Shown: piece by piece, positions 8,246-17,074 of the stretch | Position numbering within the stretch: position 1 is the stretch's first letter | Layout: every line of letters begins with the position of its first letter | Translations under genes and position numbers: made by a program | NCBI GenBank assembly: GCA_910585245.1 | Contig: CAJUCO010000021.1 | Span: 1-42,005 of the forward strand | Direction of reading: 5' to 3' | Source: an uncultured Oscillibacter sp. | Lineage (GTDB): Bacteria; Bacillota; Clostridia; Oscillospirales; Oscillospiraceae | DNA length: 42,005 bases | The notes under the pieces: generated by a model | The model's database searches: none | What the model was told of the DNA's origin: nothing | Seen by the model: the letters and a program-made list of their open reading frames with translations, nothing else

Positions 8246-8428
8246 ATGTACGGCGTGGAATACCTGAGCCTGGAGGATCTGCTGGACCAAGACCCTTCGG
8301 CTTACGAGTTTTTTCAGACCCTGTCCCCAGAGATCAGAACCTTGCTGGAAGAGGACGACAGCGTAACCTCCTTTGCCCGCCTCCAGTCCAAGACGGCCCA
8401 AATGCGAAGAGCCGGCTTGATGGAGTAG
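8246..8428 (+). CDS. Small acidic protein of unknown function (60 aa)
   Basis: A complete small gene with GGAGGTGA five bases before the ATG and a strong terminator hairpin right after its stop. The product is acidic and probably helical (EYLSLEDLLDQDPSAYEFF, then PEIRTLLEEDD and a basic tail ending AQMRRAGLME). It has no Cys, no membrane segment and no known motif. Good ribosome site, codon bias and the terminator make it likely real. I do not recognise a function. Confidence 0.7.
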   Translation: MYGVEYLSLEDLLDQDPSAYEFFQTLSPEIRTLLEEDDSVTSFARLQSKTAQMRRAGLME

Positions 8429-8430
8429 GA

Positions 8431-8461
8431 AAAGCCGCCCGGGTTCTTCCCGGGCGGCTTT
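8431..8461 (+). terminator. Terminator hairpin, left copy
   Basis: AAAGCCGCCCGGG-TTCTT-CCCGGGCGGCTTT, a 13-bp perfect stem, begins two bases after the stop of the 60-aa protein. The same 31-base hairpin recurs at 8625-8655 with one loop change. Confidence 0.85.
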
Positions 8462-8623
8462 CAGAGTATCGAAAAACCGTAAAAACTATCCCCGACGGGA
8501 AGGAAGAGAGTTACGAGAGGAACCCAGGAAGGGTTCCTTTCGTTTTCAATCATAAGTTTTCAAAACGTTTTCAGGCGTTTTGAAAACTTGCTCAGGCTGG
8601 CAAAAATACTTTTTTGACAGCCT
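8462..8623 (+). repeat. Intergenic multi-hairpin repeat, subfamily A, copy 2 (best-preserved)
   Basis: From left to right: CAGAGTATCGAAAAACC, GTAAAAAC, the GGGAAGGAAGAGAG block, hairpin 1 at 8514-8542 (one G-U pair), the spacer TTTTCAATCAT, hairpin 2 with 14-bp arms at 8554-8567 and 8576-8589, then hairpin 3 at 8594-8623. The two ends resemble imperfect terminal inverted repeats (CAGAGTRTCGAAAAA against the complement of TTTTTTGACAGCCTG). It is inserted between two copies of the same terminator. Confidence 0.88.
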
Positions 8624-8624
8624 A

Positions 8625-8655
8625 AAAGCCGCCCGGGTTTTTCCCGGGCGGCTTT
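8625..8655. terminator. Terminator hairpin, right copy (also serves the chemoreceptor gene)
   Basis: AAAGCCGCCCGGG-TTTTT-CCCGGGCGGCTTT, identical to 8431-8461 except for one loop base. On the minus strand it follows the stop of the chemoreceptor at 8667 and is trailed by TTTT, so it can act on both strands. Confidence 0.8.
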
Positions 8656-8666
8656 GCCTACGCGTC

Positions 8667-10328
8667 TTAGCGGCTGCGCTTGAGACGGAATTTCTTTGTC
8701 TCGCCCTCCAGCTTGTGGACCTCTTCAAACAGCTCCGAACTGACGGCGGCGGATTCCTCGCTGCTGGCGGAGTTGGTCTGAACCACGGCGGAAATCTGGC
8801 TGATGCCCTCGGTGACCTGGGCAATGGAAGCGGCTTCTCCCTGGACCGCCTCGGCAATGGCCCCGATGGTGGTGTTGGACTGCATCACCAGCTCCAGGGT
8901 CTTTTTCAGGGACTTGGACACCTCGCCCACGATGCGGCTGCCCTGCTCCGTGGCCTGGACAGAGTTGTCAATGAGATCTTTGGTGGCCTTGGCGGCCTCG
9001 TCGGACCGGGTGGCAAGAGAGCGCACCTCGTCGGCAACGACGGCGAATCCCTTTCCGGCGGAGCCGGCACGGGCAGCCTCCACAGCGGCATTCAGGGCCA
9101 GAATGTTGGTCTGGAAGGCGATGTCCTCAATGGTGGCAATGATTCGCCCGATCTGCTCTGAGGATTTGGTGATGTCGCTCATGGCGGACACCATCTGCTC
9201 CATCTGTTTGCCGCTGAGGGTGACCTGTTCGCCGGTGAGACGGGCGCTTTCCAGGGCGTCGGCGGCGGACTGGACGTTTTGCTTCGCGTTTTTAGACAGA
9301 TCGTCCAAGGTGGCGTAGAGCTCCTCCACGGCGCTGGCCTGCTCCGTGGCGCCCTGGGCCAAGGCTTGCGCGCCGCTGGAGAGCTGTCCTGCGTTGCTGG
9401 AGACCCGGCCCTGGGTGTGGACAATGCTGCCCAGCGTGTCGGAGATGGTAGCGGTGAAGCTGTTGAGAGAGGACTCGATGGATTGGAAGTCGCCGATGTA
9501 GGGCGTGGAGGTGGCTACGTCGAAATTCCCCTGGGACAGCTGACCCATAATGCGGTTGATATCCTCCACATAGCTGTGAATCAAAGCCATGGACTTCTCC
9601 AGAGTGCCGGCCAATTGGCCCAACTCGTTTTCGGACCGGTAGTCCATCGACAGATCCAGGCGGCCCTCCTGGAGGGGACGGGCCCGGTCGGTGATGCGCA
9701 AAATGGGTTTCACCACATACTTGCCCACATAGGTGACCAGGCTGATCAGGCAGATGAGGGCCAGCACCAGGCAGATGAAGCACACCAGCTGCATTTGGAG
9801 AATCATAGAGTGCATCCGGCTCAGGCCGTCGTTGTTGGCGGTGGTTTCCAGCTCCACAATCTTGTCCAGTTTGCCCACCAGGGTGGTGATGTTGGCCAGA
9901 ATGGTTTTTTGATAGTAGTCTTGGGCCTGGGTGGGGCTGGTTTTCAGCAGGTCCAGCACGTGGGTGGCGGATTGGTGGATTTCCTTATGCAGAGGCTCCA
10001 GCTCGTTGCGCAGGGCCAGGATGGAGGGATCGCCGATCTCCTCGTTTCCATAGATCCACTGGCCCAGGGTGCAGGCGGTGGGGTCGGCGCTGCCGGTGAA
10101 CTCGGCCCCGGCGTACAGGGCGTTGCTGAGGTTGCTGGCCCACCGGTAATGGGCAGCCTCCGCCGCCTGAGCCCGCTGAAGCAGCTCGGCGGCCTGGGTG
10201 TTGTCGTCTTGGACGGCTTCGATGCGCAAAATGTTCGCCGTGGTCACAAAGCTGAAAAGCAGGATCGAGGCCAGGGCCGCTACCGCACGAATCCATACGG
10301 TTCTTTTGATACTTTTTTTCAAGTTCAT
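8667..10328 (-). CDS. Methyl-accepting chemotaxis protein with extracytoplasmic CZB-like domain
   Basis: A 553-residue chemoreceptor. It has a first membrane helix (about residues 13-34), an outer domain (35-177), a second helix (about 180-201), HAMP (about 202-255) and a long signalling coiled coil with the conserved hairpin tip (IEDIAFQTNILALNAAVEAA, then GKGFAVVADEVRSLA). The outer domain has the zinc-binding pattern of CZB domains: HxxW (His60), CxLGxW (Cys86), and HxxxH (His114, His118). CZB domains are mostly described inside the cell, so the outside placement is unusual. A perfect TATAAT promoter lies upstream. The ligand, perhaps zinc or an oxidant such as hypochlorite, is inferred from the family. 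Confidence 0.93.
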   Translation of the reverse strand: MNLKKSIKRTVWIRAVAALASILLFSFVTTANILRIEAVQDDNTQAAELLQRAQAAEAAHYRWASNLSNALYAGAEFTGSADPTACTLGQWIYGNEEIGDPSILALRNELEPLHKEIHQSATHVLDLLKTSPTQAQDYYQKTILANITTLVGKLDKIVELETTANNDGLSRMHSMILQMQLVCFICLVLALICLISLVTYVGKYVVKPILRITDRARPLQEGRLDLSMDYRSENELGQLAGTLEKSMALIHSYVEDINRIMGQLSQGNFDVATSTPYIGDFQSIESSLNSFTATISDTLGSIVHTQGRVSSNAGQLSSGAQALAQGATEQASAVEELYATLDDLSKNAKQNVQSAADALESARLTGEQVTLSGKQMEQMVSAMSDITKSSEQIGRIIATIEDIAFQTNILALNAAVEAARAGSAGKGFAVVADEVRSLATRSDEAAKATKDLIDNSVQATEQGSRIVGEVSKSLKKTLELVMQSNTTIGAIAEAVQGEAASIAQVTEGISQISAVVQTNSASSEESAAVSSELFEEVHKLEGETKKFRLKRSR

Positions 10329-10373
10329 AAACGATGTGTCCTCCCACTCTGTATTTCATTGGGCAATGGTTTT

Positions 10374-10401
10374 ATTATAGCATACTTCCATCATATTGCA
10401 A
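10374..10401 (-). promoter_or_regulatory. Promoter of the chemoreceptor gene
   Basis: Minus-strand TTGCAA (10396-10401) and TATAAT (10374-10379) with 16 bp between them, about 45 bases before the ATG. The remaining 10402-10619 shows nothing I can name. Confidence 0.7.
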
Positions 10402-10619
10402 CAATAACCGAAAAGATGACAGCGAAAAATTTTCCCGGAAATCACCGCCGTTCAGCAAAATCACGAAAAACGACTGTCCGCCGGCAAAGGACGGTTGAAA
10501 GGCAAAAATTTCCCGGTATTTTAAATTGTCCTTCATAGGAGGACAAAAATCCGCCTTTTTGAAAGTGCCGCTCAGGAGAATCGGCAAAATGCGGGGAATC
10601 TTCTTGTGAAGAATTTACC

Positions 10620-10648
10620 TTGCAAAACTGGAGAAAAAGACGTAGAAT
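10620..10648 (+). promoter_or_regulatory. Promoter of the livJHMGF operon
   Basis: TTGCAA (10620-10625) and TAGAAT (10643-10648) with a 17-bp spacer, about 50 bases before the livJ start. Confidence 0.7.
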
Positions 10649-10698
10649 AGGCGGCATACTAGGGACGGAAGGTCCTATCTGACAGGAGGATGAAAAGA

Positions 10699-11928
10699 AT
10701 GAAACAGTTTTTCGCGATGCTTCTGGCGCTGACCTTGGCGCTGAGTCTGGCCGCCTGCGGCGGCAACGGCTCCGGCGGCTCCGGCGACGCCCAGCCCTCC
10801 GGCGGCGGCTCCGGCGACGCCCAGCCCTCCGGCGGCGACTCCGGCGGAGAGAAAGTTGTTAAAATCGGCGTTTTTGAGCCTGCCACCGGCGACTCCGGCG
10901 CGGGCGGCAAGCAGGAAATGCTGGGTATGCAATACGCCAACAAGGAAACGCCCACCGTGGAAATCGGAGGCGAGAGCTACAAGGTGGAGCTGGTCTATGC
11001 CGACAACGCCTCCGACGTGGCCAAGGCGCCCACCGCCGCCTCCCAGCTGGTGAGCCAGGACGTGAGCCTGGTGCTGGGTACGTACGGTTCTGGTTGCGCC
11101 ATTGCCGGCGGTCCCATTTTTGGAGAGGCGGGGCTTGCGGCCATCGGCGTCACCTGCACAAACCCCGGCGTCACCGCGGGCAACGACTATTACTTCCGCA
11201 TCTGCTTCCTGGACCCCTTCCAGGGAACAGTCCTGGCCAACTTCGCTACGGAAAAGTTCTCCGCCAAGAAGGCTTATCTTCTGGGCGAGCTGGGCAACGA
11301 CTATGACCAGGGCCTTTTGAACTACTTTGAGCAGGCCTTTGAGGGCGAGTGCGTGAAGGACTCCTTCCCCACCAACACCTCCGACTTCTCCACCTATCTG
11401 AATAAAGCCGTGGACCAGGGCGCGGACGTCATCTTCTGCCCCGTCTCCATCGCCTACTCCACTCAGATTGTGAAGCTGGCCGCCTCCATGAATCTGAACA
11501 TCCCCATTTTGGGCTCCGACACCCTGGACAGCAACAAGGTTCTGGAAGCCGCCAAGGGTTCCAACGTGCAGGTCTATGTCTCCACCTTCTACCAGGAGGG
11601 AGGCGCGCCGGAATTTGACGAGGGCATCAAAGCCTGGCTGAACGAAGATTCCACGGCCATGACCAACAACGGAGGAGACGACACCATCGCGGCGGTGACC
11701 GCCATGGGCTATGACGCCTACTATGTGGCCCTGGAGGCCTTGAAGGCTGCCGGTTCCACCGACAAGGGCGCGGTGAAGGCCGCGTTGCCCAGCCTTCAGT
11801 ACACCGGCGTCTCCGGAGCCATTGCCTTTGACGATGTGGGCGACGCCGTCCGGGATACCGCCTATATCAAAACGGCGGACAACGCCGCCGGGGCCTGGAC
11901 CCTGGAGACCGTCCAGACCGCCAAATAA
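10699..11928 (+). CDS. livJ: Branched-chain amino acid ABC transporter, substrate-binding lipoprotein
   Basis: A 409-residue lipoprotein. The signal peptide ends in a lipobox (LSLAAC, Cys20), then a Gly/Ser-rich linker precedes the type I periplasmic-binding domain (KIGVFEPATGDSGAGG to the end). It should capture leucine, isoleucine, valine or a related amino acid outside the membrane and pass it to LivHM. ATG 10699 is chosen over ATG 10690 because AGGAGG ends right at 10689, leaving a proper 9-base gap only for the former. The linker is encoded by a 27-bp direct repeat (10774-10800 and 10804-10830). Being first in a complete liv operon supports the call; true ligand is unknown. Confidence 0.95.
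   Translation: MKQFFAMLLALTLALSLAACGGNGSGGSGDAQPSGGGSGDAQPSGGDSGGEKVVKIGVFEPATGDSGAGGKQEMLGMQYANKETPTVEIGGESYKVELVYADNASDVAKAPTAASQLVSQDVSLVLGTYGSGCAIAGGPIFGEAGLAAIGVTCTNPGVTAGNDYYFRICFLDPFQGTVLANFATEKFSAKKAYLLGELGNDYDQGLLNYFEQAFEGECVKDSFPTNTSDFSTYLNKAVDQGADVIFCPVSIAYSTQIVKLAASMNLNIPILGSDTLDSNKVLEAAKGSNVQVYVSTFYQEGGAPEFDEGIKAWLNEDSTAMTNNGGDDTIAAVTAMGYDAYYVALEALKAAGSTDKGAVKAALPSLQYTGVSGAIAFDDVGDAVRDTAYIKTADNAAGAWTLETVQTAK
10774..10830 (+). repeat. Tandem repeat in the livJ linker
   Basis: Two identical 27-bp blocks with a 30-bp period encode the GSGDAQPSGG linker between the lipid anchor and the binding domain. Length variation between strains would be expected here. Confidence 0.8.
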
Positions 11929-11958
11929 GAACCGAAATACCCGGGCTTAAATCCGTTG

Positions 11959-11987
11959 GCCTGTCGGGGGAGCCTCCCCCGACAGGC
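11959..11987 (+). terminator. Intercistronic hairpin between livJ and livH
   Basis: A perfect 13-bp stem (GCCTGTCGGGGGA/TCCCCCGACAGGC) with a 3-nt loop and no T run. Such hairpins commonly protect the upstream transcript and let the binding protein be made in excess over the permease. Confidence 0.65.
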
Positions 11988-12100
11988 GTCGGCGTTTCAC
12001 GGGAGCGCCCCGAAAAAGGCTTCCGGGCGGCGGCTTCTTTCGGGATGGTCCCGTATCCCCGCGCGTTCCCCACAACAAAACGACAAGGGAGGGTTCCCTC

Positions 12101-12976
12101 GTGCAATACGCCATTTCCATCCTGCTCTCCGGCGTGTCCCTGGGCGGACAGTACGCCCTGATCGCCATTGGCTATACCATGGTCTATGGCATCCTGCGCC
12201 TGATCAACTTCGCCCACGGAGACGTGTTCATGGTGGCGGGCCTGATGATGGTCTATCTCACCGCCAGCGTTCCTCTGGCAGTGTCCGTGCCTCTGGTGCT
12301 GGTATTGACGGTGCTTTTGGGCTTTATCATTGAGCGGGCGGCCTACAAGCCCCTGCGGGAGGCTCCCCGGATGAGCGTCATGATCTCCGCCATCGGCGTG
12401 AGCTACCTGCTTCAAAACCTGGCTACCTATATTACCGGCGGACTGCCCCAAATGTACCCGGAGATTCCGGGCATCTCCGCCACGGTAAGCATCGCCGGTG
12501 TGCCCACCAAATGGGTCACGGTGGTGACGCCGGTGCTGGTTTTGGCGCTGGTTCTGGCCCTGACCCAGCTGATTCACCACACCAAGGTGGGCATGGCCAT
12601 GCGGGCCGTGGCCAAGGACTTCGAAACCGCCCAGCTTATGGGCATCCGGATCAACGCCGTCATCTCCACCACCTTCGTCATCGGCTCCTTCCTGGCGGCG
12701 GTGGGGTCTGTACTGTATTTCACCAATTATCAGTCCATCGTTCCCCTGTCCGGCTCTTTGCCGGGGCTCCGGGCCTTTGTGGCGGCGGTGTTCGGGGGCA
12801 TCGGCTCCATCCCCGGAGCGGTGGTGGGGGCCTTTATCATCGGCCTTTCCGAGAGTGTGATCAAAGGCTCCAGCTGGAGCATCTTCTCCGACGCCTTCAC
12901 CTTTGCGCTGCTGATCATCATTCTGGTGGTGAAGCCCACGGGCCTCTTCGGTGAAAAGGTCACCGACAAAGTGTAA
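12101..12976 (+). CDS. livH: Branched-chain amino acid ABC transporter permease LivH
   Basis: A 291-residue permease with about eight membrane helices. The family start LLSGVSLGGQYALIAIGYTM and the motif YGILRLINFAHGDVFM are characteristic of LivH. The start codon is GTG, with AGGGAGG 8 bases before it. It forms one half of the membrane channel together with LivM, encoded 13 bases downstream. The 172-base gap after livJ carries the protective hairpin, so this gene most likely depends on read-through from the livJ promoter. Confidence 0.95.
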   Translation: MQYAISILLSGVSLGGQYALIAIGYTMVYGILRLINFAHGDVFMVAGLMMVYLTASVPLAVSVPLVLVLTVLLGFIIERAAYKPLREAPRMSVMISAIGVSYLLQNLATYITGGLPQMYPEIPGISATVSIAGVPTKWVTVVTPVLVLALVLALTQLIHHTKVGMAMRAVAKDFETAQLMGIRINAVISTTFVIGSFLAAVGSVLYFTNYQSIVPLSGSLPGLRAFVAAVFGGIGSIPGAVVGAFIIGLSESVIKGSSWSIFSDAFTFALLIIILVVKPTGLFGEKVTDKV

Positions 12977-12989
12977 GGGGGCGGACGGT

Positions 12990-14135
12990 ATGAAAAAGAC
13001 AACGACAAAAAGCACCTGGATGCTTCTGCTCTCAGTGGCGGCTCTGCTGGCGCTGGTAGTGGTCCTGGAAAACGTGCTGGACCCCAACAAAAACATCATG
13101 GTTTTCACGGCGCTGAAAAAGGGCGCGGTTTACGCTCTGGTAGCGGTGTCCATGAACCTGCTCAACGGCTTTACGGGCCTGTTCTCCCTGGGGCAGGCGG
13201 GCTTTATGCTTCTGGGGGCGTACACCTACGCCATTTTGACCATTCCCACCGCCCAGCGGGACGCGGTGTATTATCTCTATAACGGGTCCGCAGTCAATTT
13301 CTCCTTGCCGGAGCTCTTTGGCGGCGGGGCCTTCGGGCTGGTGTTGGGGGTATTGCTGGCGCTGGTTCTGGGCGGATGTGTGGCGGCCGCCGTGGCGTGG
13401 CTCATCGGCCTCCCGGTGCTGCGGCTGAAAAGCGATTATCTGGCCATCGCTACTCTGGGCTTTGGCGAGATCATCCGGGCGGTGTTCCAGTGGGATAAAC
13501 TGGGCCCTGTCACCAACGGCGCCAACGCCCTGAAAAACTTTCCCACTTTTTCCAATTTCAACATTCAAAACGCCGGTGGGGAGGTTGTGCTTCGCCTGTC
13601 CACCTTTGTGGCGTTTTTACTGGCGGGAATCTGTGTCGCCGTCATCGTGCTTTTGATCAACTCCACCTACGGCCGGGCGTTCAAGGCCATCCGGGACGAC
13701 GAGGTGGCGGCGGAGGCCATGGGGATCAACCTCTCCAAGCACAAGCGGCTGGCCTTTGTCATCAGCTCCTTCTTTGCCGGTGTGGGAGGCGGTATGTTCG
13801 CCATGTTCGCAAACCAGGCCCAGGCCAAGACCTTCACCACCGCCATGACCTATGAAATTCTCCTGATTGTGGTCATTGGCGGCATCGGATCTGTGTCAGG
13901 CAGCTGCCTTGCGGCCTTTCTCTACGTGGCCGCCAGCGAGTGGTGGCTCCGGTTTCTGGACGCGGAGACCTTCATCGGCGGGGTCAAGGTGCCCTTGCTC
14001 CGCAACGGTTTCCGCATGGTGGTCTTTTCCGTGGTCATTATGATTGTGGTGCTGTTTTTCCGGCGGGGCATTATGGGAGACCGGGAATTGCCGGACCTCT
14101 TCCGGAGGCGCGGGAAGGAGGGTGCGGCGAAATGA
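12990..14135 (+). CDS. livM: Branched-chain amino acid ABC transporter permease LivM
   Basis: A 381-residue permease with roughly ten membrane segments. MNLLNGFTGLFSLGQAGFML and SDYLAIATLGFGEIIR are LivM hallmarks, and the cytoplasmic EAA-like coupling stretch AFKAIRDDEVAAEAMGI is present. An in-frame ATG exists upstream inside livH, but ATG 12990, preceded by an AAGGGGG site, gives the normal N terminus (a basic KKTTTKSTW lead before the first helix). The stop overlaps the livG start (ATGA). Confidence 0.95.
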   Translation: MKKTTTKSTWMLLLSVAALLALVVVLENVLDPNKNIMVFTALKKGAVYALVAVSMNLLNGFTGLFSLGQAGFMLLGAYTYAILTIPTAQRDAVYYLYNGSAVNFSLPELFGGGAFGLVLGVLLALVLGGCVAAAVAWLIGLPVLRLKSDYLAIATLGFGEIIRAVFQWDKLGPVTNGANALKNFPTFSNFNIQNAGGEVVLRLSTFVAFLLAGICVAVIVLLINSTYGRAFKAIRDDEVAAEAMGINLSKHKRLAFVISSFFAGVGGGMFAMFANQAQAKTFTTAMTYEILLIVVIGGIGSVSGSCLAAFLYVAASEWWLRFLDAETFIGGVKVPLLRNGFRMVVFSVVIMIVVLFFRRGIMGDRELPDLFRRRGKEGAAK

Positions 14136-14966
14136 GCGAGAGCGTATTAAAAGTGGAAAACGTCACCATGCAGTTTGGCGGCGTGGTGGCGGTGGACAAT
14201 TTGAATTTGGAAGTGAACAAGGGGGAGATCGTGGCCCTGATCGGCCCCAACGGCGCGGGGAAAACCACGGCCTTCAACGTGATCACCGGCGTCTACCAGC
14301 CCACCAACGGGGCGGTCTGGTTCCAGGGGGAGAAGATCGTGGAAAACCACCCCCAGGGAAAGATGAAGCAGCAGTACAAGGGGGAGCACGCCGGGGAGTA
14401 CACTCAGACGCTGGCGCCTACCCCCGACAAGGTCACCCGCCTGGGTATGGCCCGGACCTTTCAGAACATCCGGCTGTGGAAATCCCAGACGGTCTTTGAA
14501 AACGTGCTCATCGCCAAGCACTGCCGCGCTACCAGCAACGTCTTCTCCGCCACCTTCCGCCTGAACCGGAGGGAGGAGGCGCGGCAGCGGGAAAATGTGC
14601 TGGAACTTTTGGAAACCGTGGGCTTGGCGGATGTGAAGGACGAGTTGGCCACGTCTTTGCCCTATGGCAAGCAGCGGCGGCTGGAGATTGCCCGGGCCCT
14701 GGCGGCGGAGCCGAAGCTCTTGCTGCTGGACGAACCGGCGGCGGGCATGAATCCCCAGGAGACGGAGGAGCTGACGGATTTTATCAGCGAGATCCGGGAC
14801 CGGTTCCGGTTGACGGTGTTCCTTATCGAGCACCACATGAATCTGGTCATGAACATCTCCGAGCGGATCTACGTTCTGGACTTTGGCAAGCTGATCGCCC
14901 AGGGGGACCCGGCGGCGATTCAAAACGACAAGCGGGTTATCGAGGCCTATCTGGGGGTGAGCGAGG

Positions 14967-14974
<8 letters not shown>
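14132..14974 (+). CDS. livG: Branched-chain amino acid ABC transporter ATP-binding protein LivG
   Basis: A 280-residue ATPase with Walker A GPNGAGKT (residues 38-45), Q-loop region RTFQNIRLW, the LivG-type signature LPYGKQRRLEIARAL in place of LSGGQ, Walker B LLLLDEPAAG and the switch His in LIEHHM. A 35-residue or so stretch between the Walker A half and the Q loop (about residues 70-105) is longer than in short family members but is usual for LivG. ATGA overlap with livM and an 8-base overlap with livF show tight coupling. Confidence 0.95.
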
Positions 14975-15677
<703 letters not shown>

Positions 15678-15712
15678 GTAAACCTCCTCTTTTGGAGAGG
15701 CCCTCGGGCCTC

Positions 15713-15890
15713 AGGCTGTCAAACAAGTATGTTTGCCAGCCTGAGCAAGTTTTCAAAACGTTTGAAAACGTTTTGAAAACTTATGATTGAAAACGAAAGG
15801 AACCCTTCCTGGGTTCCTCTCGTAACTCTCTTCCTTTCGTAACTCTCTTCCTTCCCGTTGGAGAAGGTTTTTACGGTTTTTCGACACTCT
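15713..15890 (-). repeat. Intergenic multi-hairpin repeat, subfamily A, copy 3 (with internal duplication)
   Basis: Same architecture as 8462-8623 but reading on the minus strand, downstream of livF. Hairpin 3 is at about 15713-15743. Hairpin 2 has an enlarged arm (an extra AAAACG/CGTTTT unit). The block CGTAACTCTCTTCCTT occurs twice in tandem on the plus strand at about 15820-15855. Both ends touch a GAGGCCC/GGGCCTC hairpin: left at 15697-15712, right at 15891-15910. Confidence 0.85.
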
Positions 15891-15916
15891 GAGAGGCCCT
15901 TGGGCCTCTCTTTTTT
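15891..15916 (+). terminator. Terminator of the liv operon
   Basis: GAGAGGCCC-TT-GGGCCTCTC followed by six T. A related, slightly altered hairpin (GAGGCCC-TC-GGGCCTC, 15697-15712) lies on the other side of the repeat, closer to livF. Confidence 0.85.
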
Positions 15917-15996
15917 CGCGCGCGTTTTTACCCAAAGGAAAAAGGAAGCGTCTGGAAGTCCAGTGAAAAAAATTTCAGTTAGCGACGGCAAAACAC

Positions 15997-16025
15997 TGGA
16001 CAAGGAAAAAATAGTTTGCTATAAT
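15997..16025 (+). promoter_or_regulatory. Promoter of the fructokinase-amylosucrase operon
   Basis: TGGACA (15997-16002), a 17-bp spacer, and TATAAT (16020-16025) with an extended TGC just before it. This should be a strong sigma-A promoter. The 16026-16100 leader holds no clear operator. Confidence 0.8.
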
Positions 16026-16114
16026 CCAGGGCAATCGATTACGAGGCGGGTAACTGGCAAAAAAAGGACATTTTCGGTGTCCGCCCCATAAAATAAGACG
16101 GATAGGAGGCCGGT

Positions 16115-17074
16115 ATGATGGACGTGACGGCGATTGGTGAAATTTTGATTGATTTGACGCAAACGGGAATCAACGGGGCGGGGGTGCCCCAGTTTTCCGC
16201 CAACCCCGGCGGGGCTCCCGCCAACGTGGCGGTGGCGGCAGCCCGGCTGGGGGCAAAGTCCGCCTTTTGGGGCAAGGTGGGGGACGATGCCTTCGGGACC
16301 TATCTTAGGAAGGTTCTCGTGGAGAACAGAGTGGACGCCTCAGGCCTGCGCACCGGCAGCCAGCCCACCACCATGGCCGTGGTCTCCGTGGACGGAACGG
16401 GGGAGAGGAGCTTCCGCTTTCTCCGGGGGGCGGACCGGGACATCTGCCCGGAGGAGGTGGACGAGGACGCGGTGCTGAGGACGAAGATCCTCCACTTTGG
16501 TTCCGTCAGTCTCACGGCGGGTATGAGCCGCAGCGCCACCATCTTCGCCGCCCGGACAGCCCATAAAAATGGCGGTCTTGTGAGCTATGACCCCAACTAC
16601 CGCCCCGCCCTCTGGGCCAATCAGGCGGAGGCGGCGGAGTGGATGACCATTCCCCTGCCTTTGGTGGACATTATCAAGCTGGCGGAGGAGGAGCTTCCCC
16701 TGCTCACCGGCACGGCGGATCTGGAGGAGGGAACCGGCATTTTGGAGGGCCGGGGACTGTCCTTGATTCTGGTCACCCTGGGAAGCCAGGGCGTCTTCTG
16801 CCGCTGGAGGGGGGAGACTTGGAAGCAGCCCGGTATTTCGGTGAAGGTGGCGGACACCAACGGCGCGGGGGACACCTTTCTGGGGGCGGTCCTCAGCCGC
16901 CTGTGCGCCCGGGGAGAAAAGCTGCTGGAGGGCCTGACCCAGGCGGAGCTGAAGGATATCCTGGCCTTTTCCAACCGGGCGGCGGCACTCACCTGTTCCC
17001 GCAGTGGAGCCATTCCCGCCATGCCCACGCTGGAGGAGCTGCTTGACAGGGAAGGAGCGCCCCGGCTGTCATGA
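16115..17074 (+). CDS. Fructokinase (PfkB/ribokinase family)
   Basis: A 319-residue sugar kinase. Near the N terminus is NPGGAPANVAVAAARLG (the PfkB substrate-binding signature), and near the C terminus DTNGAGDTFLGAV with the catalytic base Asp253. The sequence resembles bacterial fructokinases (IGEILIDL start, NPGGAPANVAVA), which make fructose 6-phosphate from fructose and ATP. AGGAGG at 16104-16109 precedes two consecutive ATG codons, so the start could also be 16118. The stop overlaps the start of the amylosucrase-like gene by four bases, which fits a kinase that consumes the fructose set free from sucrose. Confidence 0.9.
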   Translation: MMDVTAIGEILIDLTQTGINGAGVPQFSANPGGAPANVAVAAARLGAKSAFWGKVGDDAFGTYLRKVLVENRVDASGLRTGSQPTTMAVVSVDGTGERSFRFLRGADRDICPEEVDEDAVLRTKILHFGSVSLTAGMSRSATIFAARTAHKNGGLVSYDPNYRPALWANQAEAAEWMTIPLPLVDIIKLAEEELPLLTGTADLEEGTGILEGRGLSLILVTLGSQGVFCRWRGETWKQPGISVKVADTNGAGDTFLGAVLSRLCARGEKLLEGLTQAELKDILAFSNRAAALTCSRSGAIPAMPTLEELLDREGAPRLS

